Part shown: positions 4,758-6,746 of the stretch, in pieces
Layout of the letters: every line of letters starts with the position of its first letter
Numbering within the stretch: the first letter of the stretch is position 1
Assembly (NCBI GenBank): GCA_902783515.1
Contig: CACZRK010000165.1
Location: 1-6,746, forward strand
Source: an uncultured Coriobacteriaceae bacterium
GTDB taxonomy: Bacteria > Actinomycetota > Coriobacteriia > Coriobacteriales > UMGS124
Length of the DNA stretch: 6,746 bases
Direction: 5' to 3'
Position numbers and translations under genes: made by a program
Notes under the pieces: model-generated
Database searches by the model: none
Seen by the model: only the letters and a program-made list of their open reading frames with translations
Told to the model about the DNA's origin: nothing

Positions 4758-6746
4758 GTGACGCTGACCGCAAGGCGCACCGACGCCCCCAACGCGCGGA
4801 TGCGGGCGCAGCTCGCGCCCATCTCCTCCGCGCGGTTCGTCAACGACGATCGCGCGGAGCTGCTGGGCAGGCGCGGCGTGCGCACCGTGCGCGACGAGCT
4901 GCTCGCGACGCCCCTGCGCTACCTGGACTTCACGAGCCTGCGCTCGGTGCTGGAGGCCGACGTCGGCAGCGACGTGACCGTCGTCGTGCGCATCGACGCG
5001 GTGCGGCTGAAGCGCCCCAAGCCGCGCCTCACCGTCGTGGAGATAGACGGGTACGACGCGACGGCGGCCCTGCAGGTGAGCTACTTCGGGCAGCCGTGGA
5101 TGGCCAAGCGCATCGTCCCCGGGCAGCTGGTGGCGTTCTCCGGCAAGATGGGCTTCGGGTACGGCTATCGCCGCATGAGCGCGCCGTTCTACGACGTGAT
5201 CTCCACCCCCGACGCCGACGGCGCGCAGGCCGCGTCTGCGTCGGTGGCCGCCGCGCCGACGCGCGTGCTGTCCGTCTACAGCACGCCCGAGGGCCTCGCG
5301 CAGGGATGGGCGCGCCGCATCGCGTCGGCCGCCGTCGCCGACTACGGCGCGATGGCGGACTTCTGGCCTGCCGAGACGCGCCTGCGCCGCGGCCTGCCGT
5401 CGCTGGGGCGCGCCCTGCGCGCGATCCACTTTCCGCACGCCATGGGCGACGTGGAACTCGCGCGGCGCCGGCTCGCCTATGACGAGGCGGTCTTCCTGCA
5501 GCTCGGCCTTCGCCTGCTCAAGGACGCCCGCATGCCCGGCCTTCGCCCGCGCCGGCACGTGACCGACGGCCCACGCATGCACGCCCTGCGCGCGGCGATG
5601 CCGTTCTCGCTGACCCAGGACCAGCAGGATGCCGTGCGCGACGTCCTAGCCGACATGGCGGCCGACCGGTCCATGAGCAGGCTGCTGCTCGGCGACGTCG
5701 GCACGGGCAAGACGGCGGTGGCGACCGTCGCGCTGGGCGCCGTGGCCGACACCGGCACGCAGGCGGCGGTCATGGCGCCGACCGGCGTCCTCGCGCTGCA
5801 GTACGCGCAGAAGGTGGGGCCGCTGCTGGACGCGGCGGGCATCTCCTGGGGGCTGCTCACGGGCGCGACGCCGGCGCGCGCCCGCCGCGAGGTCATGGCG
5901 CGCCTCGCGGCGGGGGAGCTCACGGTGCTCTTCGGCACGCACGCGCTGCTGAACGAGGACGTCGCGTTCCCGGCGCTGTCGCTGGTCGTCATCGACGAGC
6001 AGCAGCGCTTTGGCGTGCGGCAGCGGCACGCGCTGCGCGAGAAGGGTCGCGGCGCCGACCTGCTCGTCATGACGGCGACGCCGATCCCGCGCACGCTTGC
6101 GCTCTCGGTGTACGGGGACTTGGATCGCTCGTACCTCAGGCAGCGCCCGAACCCCGGCGCCGGCGTCACGACGCGGGTCATCGCCAAGAAGAACCGCGGC
6201 GACGCGTACGAGGCGATGCGCGCGGCGATCGAGGACGGGCACCAGGCGTACGTCGTGTGCCCGCTCATCGGCGCGCCCGAGGACTCAGACGACGCCGGGG
6301 ACCGCGCCGCGCAGGCCGTCGCCTCCGGCGGGGACCCCTCGGACGCGCGGGCGGCGGAACAGGAAGCGGAGATCCTCTCCAAGAAGGTCTTTCCGGGCTA
6401 TCGCGTGGGGCTGCTCACCGGACGCATGGCGCCGGCGGAGAAGCAGGCGGTGATGGACGACTTTAAGGCGGGCCGGATCCAGGTCCTCGTCTCCACCACC
6501 GTCATCGAGGTCGGCGTCGACGTGCCGAACGCCACCGTCATGCTCATCGAGGACGGCGAGCGGTTCGGCCTGGCACAGCTCCACCAGCTGCGCGGCCGCG
6601 TGGGCCGCGGCGCCGAGCGCTCCTACTGCATCCTGATGAAGGGGTACAAGGTCTGCAAGGAGTCCCAGAAGCGCCTGGACTTGATGTGCGCCACCGAGGA
6701 CGGCTTCCAGATCGCGGAGGAGGACATGAAGATGCGCGGTCCCGGC
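4758..6746 (+). CDS. recG: ATP-dependent DNA helicase RecG (C-terminus cut by window edge)
   Basis: Superfamily 2 translocase that rewinds and regresses stalled replication forks and branch-migrates junctions. There are 663 visible residues; the family is usually near 700, so the C-terminal TRG region is just outside. In order: N-terminal wedge with OB fold (about 70-150; GQPWMAKRIVPGQLVAFSGK at 111-130), linker with RAIHFP (221-226), Walker A GDVGTGKT (312-319), motif II DEQQRFGV (413-420), motif III TATPIPRT (439-446), then TTVIEVGVDVPNA (580-592) and LAQLHQLRGRVGRG (605-618). Start: the frame is the same as fakA beyond its TAG, so GTG 4758 is the first possible start; its ribosome site is weak, suggesting translational coupling to fakA. 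ATG 4800 is an alternative without a visible site. Oddities: DEQQ for DEQH, GLLTGRM for GLLHGRM, no GVGP near residue 28, and about 20 extra acidic/alanine residues around 505-537. The core motifs suggest an active enzyme. Confidence 0.5.
   Translation, partial: MTLTARRTDAPNARMRAQLAPISSARFVNDDRAELLGRRGVRTVRDELLATPLRYLDFTSLRSVLEADVGSDVTVVVRIDAVRLKRPKPRLTVVEIDGYDATAALQVSYFGQPWMAKRIVPGQLVAFSGKMGFGYGYRRMSAPFYDVISTPDADGAQAASASVAAAPTRVLSVYSTPEGLAQGWARRIASAAVADYGAMADFWPAETRLRRGLPSLGRALRAIHFPHAMGDVELARRRLAYDEAVFLQLGLRLLKDARMPGLRPRRHVTDGPRMHALRAAMPFSLTQDQQDAVRDVLADMAADRSMSRLLLGDVGTGKTAVATVALGAVADTGTQAAVMAPTGVLALQYAQKVGPLLDAAGISWGLLTGATPARARREVMARLAAGELTVLFGTHALLNEDVAFPALSLVVIDEQQRFGVRQRHALREKGRGADLLVMTATPIPRTLALSVYGDLDRSYLRQRPNPGAGVTTRVIAKKNRGDAYEAMRAAIEDGHQAYVVCPLIGAPEDSDDAGDRAAQAVASGGDPSDARAAEQEAEILSKKVFPGYRVGLLTGRMAPAEKQAVMDDFKAGRIQVLVSTTVIEVGVDVPNATVMLIEDGERFGLAQLHQLRGRVGRGAERSYCILMKGYKVCKESQKRLDLMCATEDGFQIAEEDMKMRGPG

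Noticed and set aside
3111..5582. 823-codon open frame on the minus strand opposite fakA and recG
   Set aside because: Its translation is low-complexity and rich in R, A, H, G and V, with no recognisable domain, and it lies opposite two well-supported genes. Long antisense frames are expected from GC-rich codon use.
5477..6382. 301-codon minus-strand frame opposite recG
   Set aside because: It is serine/arginine/alanine-rich with no domain, and antisense to the helicase motifs.

Overview
The window is high-GC DNA from what looks like an actinobacterium, most likely a member of Coriobacteriia (for example an Atopobiaceae or Coriobacteriaceae relative). The clue is a mixture of traits: strong GC bias at third codon positions, together with a Firmicutes-like cluster in which a zinc-ribbon L28 gene (rpmB) stands back to back with yloU (Asp23/Gls24 family), fakA (DAK2/DegV-like fatty acid kinase) and recG. 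The rpmB / DAK2-protein / recG neighbourhood is also known in ordinary Actinobacteria, but an added yloU-type gene points to the Coriobacteriia or Firmicutes side. The lineage is an inference; there is no rRNA or other decisive marker here.

Left part (1-2124, minus strand): a two-gene operon read towards the left edge. A UDP-sulfoquinovose synthase of the SQD1/SqdB family comes first (973-2124), followed after 48 bases by a GT4 glycosyltransferase resembling SQD2/SqdX (start at 923, cut by the window edge). Together they would make UDP-sulfoquinovose and transfer sulfoquinovose to a lipid, giving sulfoquinovosyl diacylglycerol (SQDG) or a related sulfolipid. Finding this in an apparently non-photosynthetic organism is the most interesting content of the window.

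Middle (2125-2662): rpmB lies on the minus strand between a clear intrinsic terminator (2187-2220) and a good sigma-A/70-like promoter (2507-2534). That promoter sits inside a perfect 8-bp inverted repeat, a possible operator. The terminator separates rpmB from sqdB, and no convincing sqdB promoter is visible in the short leader.

Right part (2663-6746, plus strand): yloU, fakA and recG form a probable operon. FakA phosphorylates fatty acids bound to FakB (not in this window), so lipid-related genes lie on both sides of rpmB. RecG is cut by the right edge near the start of its C-terminal TRG region. It departs from the family at several conserved sites: DEQQ instead of DEQH, T for H in the GLLHGRM motif, no GVGP motif in the N-terminal wedge region, and an acidic, alanine-rich insertion.

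No tRNA, rRNA, CRISPR array, insertion sequence or phage gene was seen. The remaining long open frames are antisense shadows produced by GC-rich codon use.
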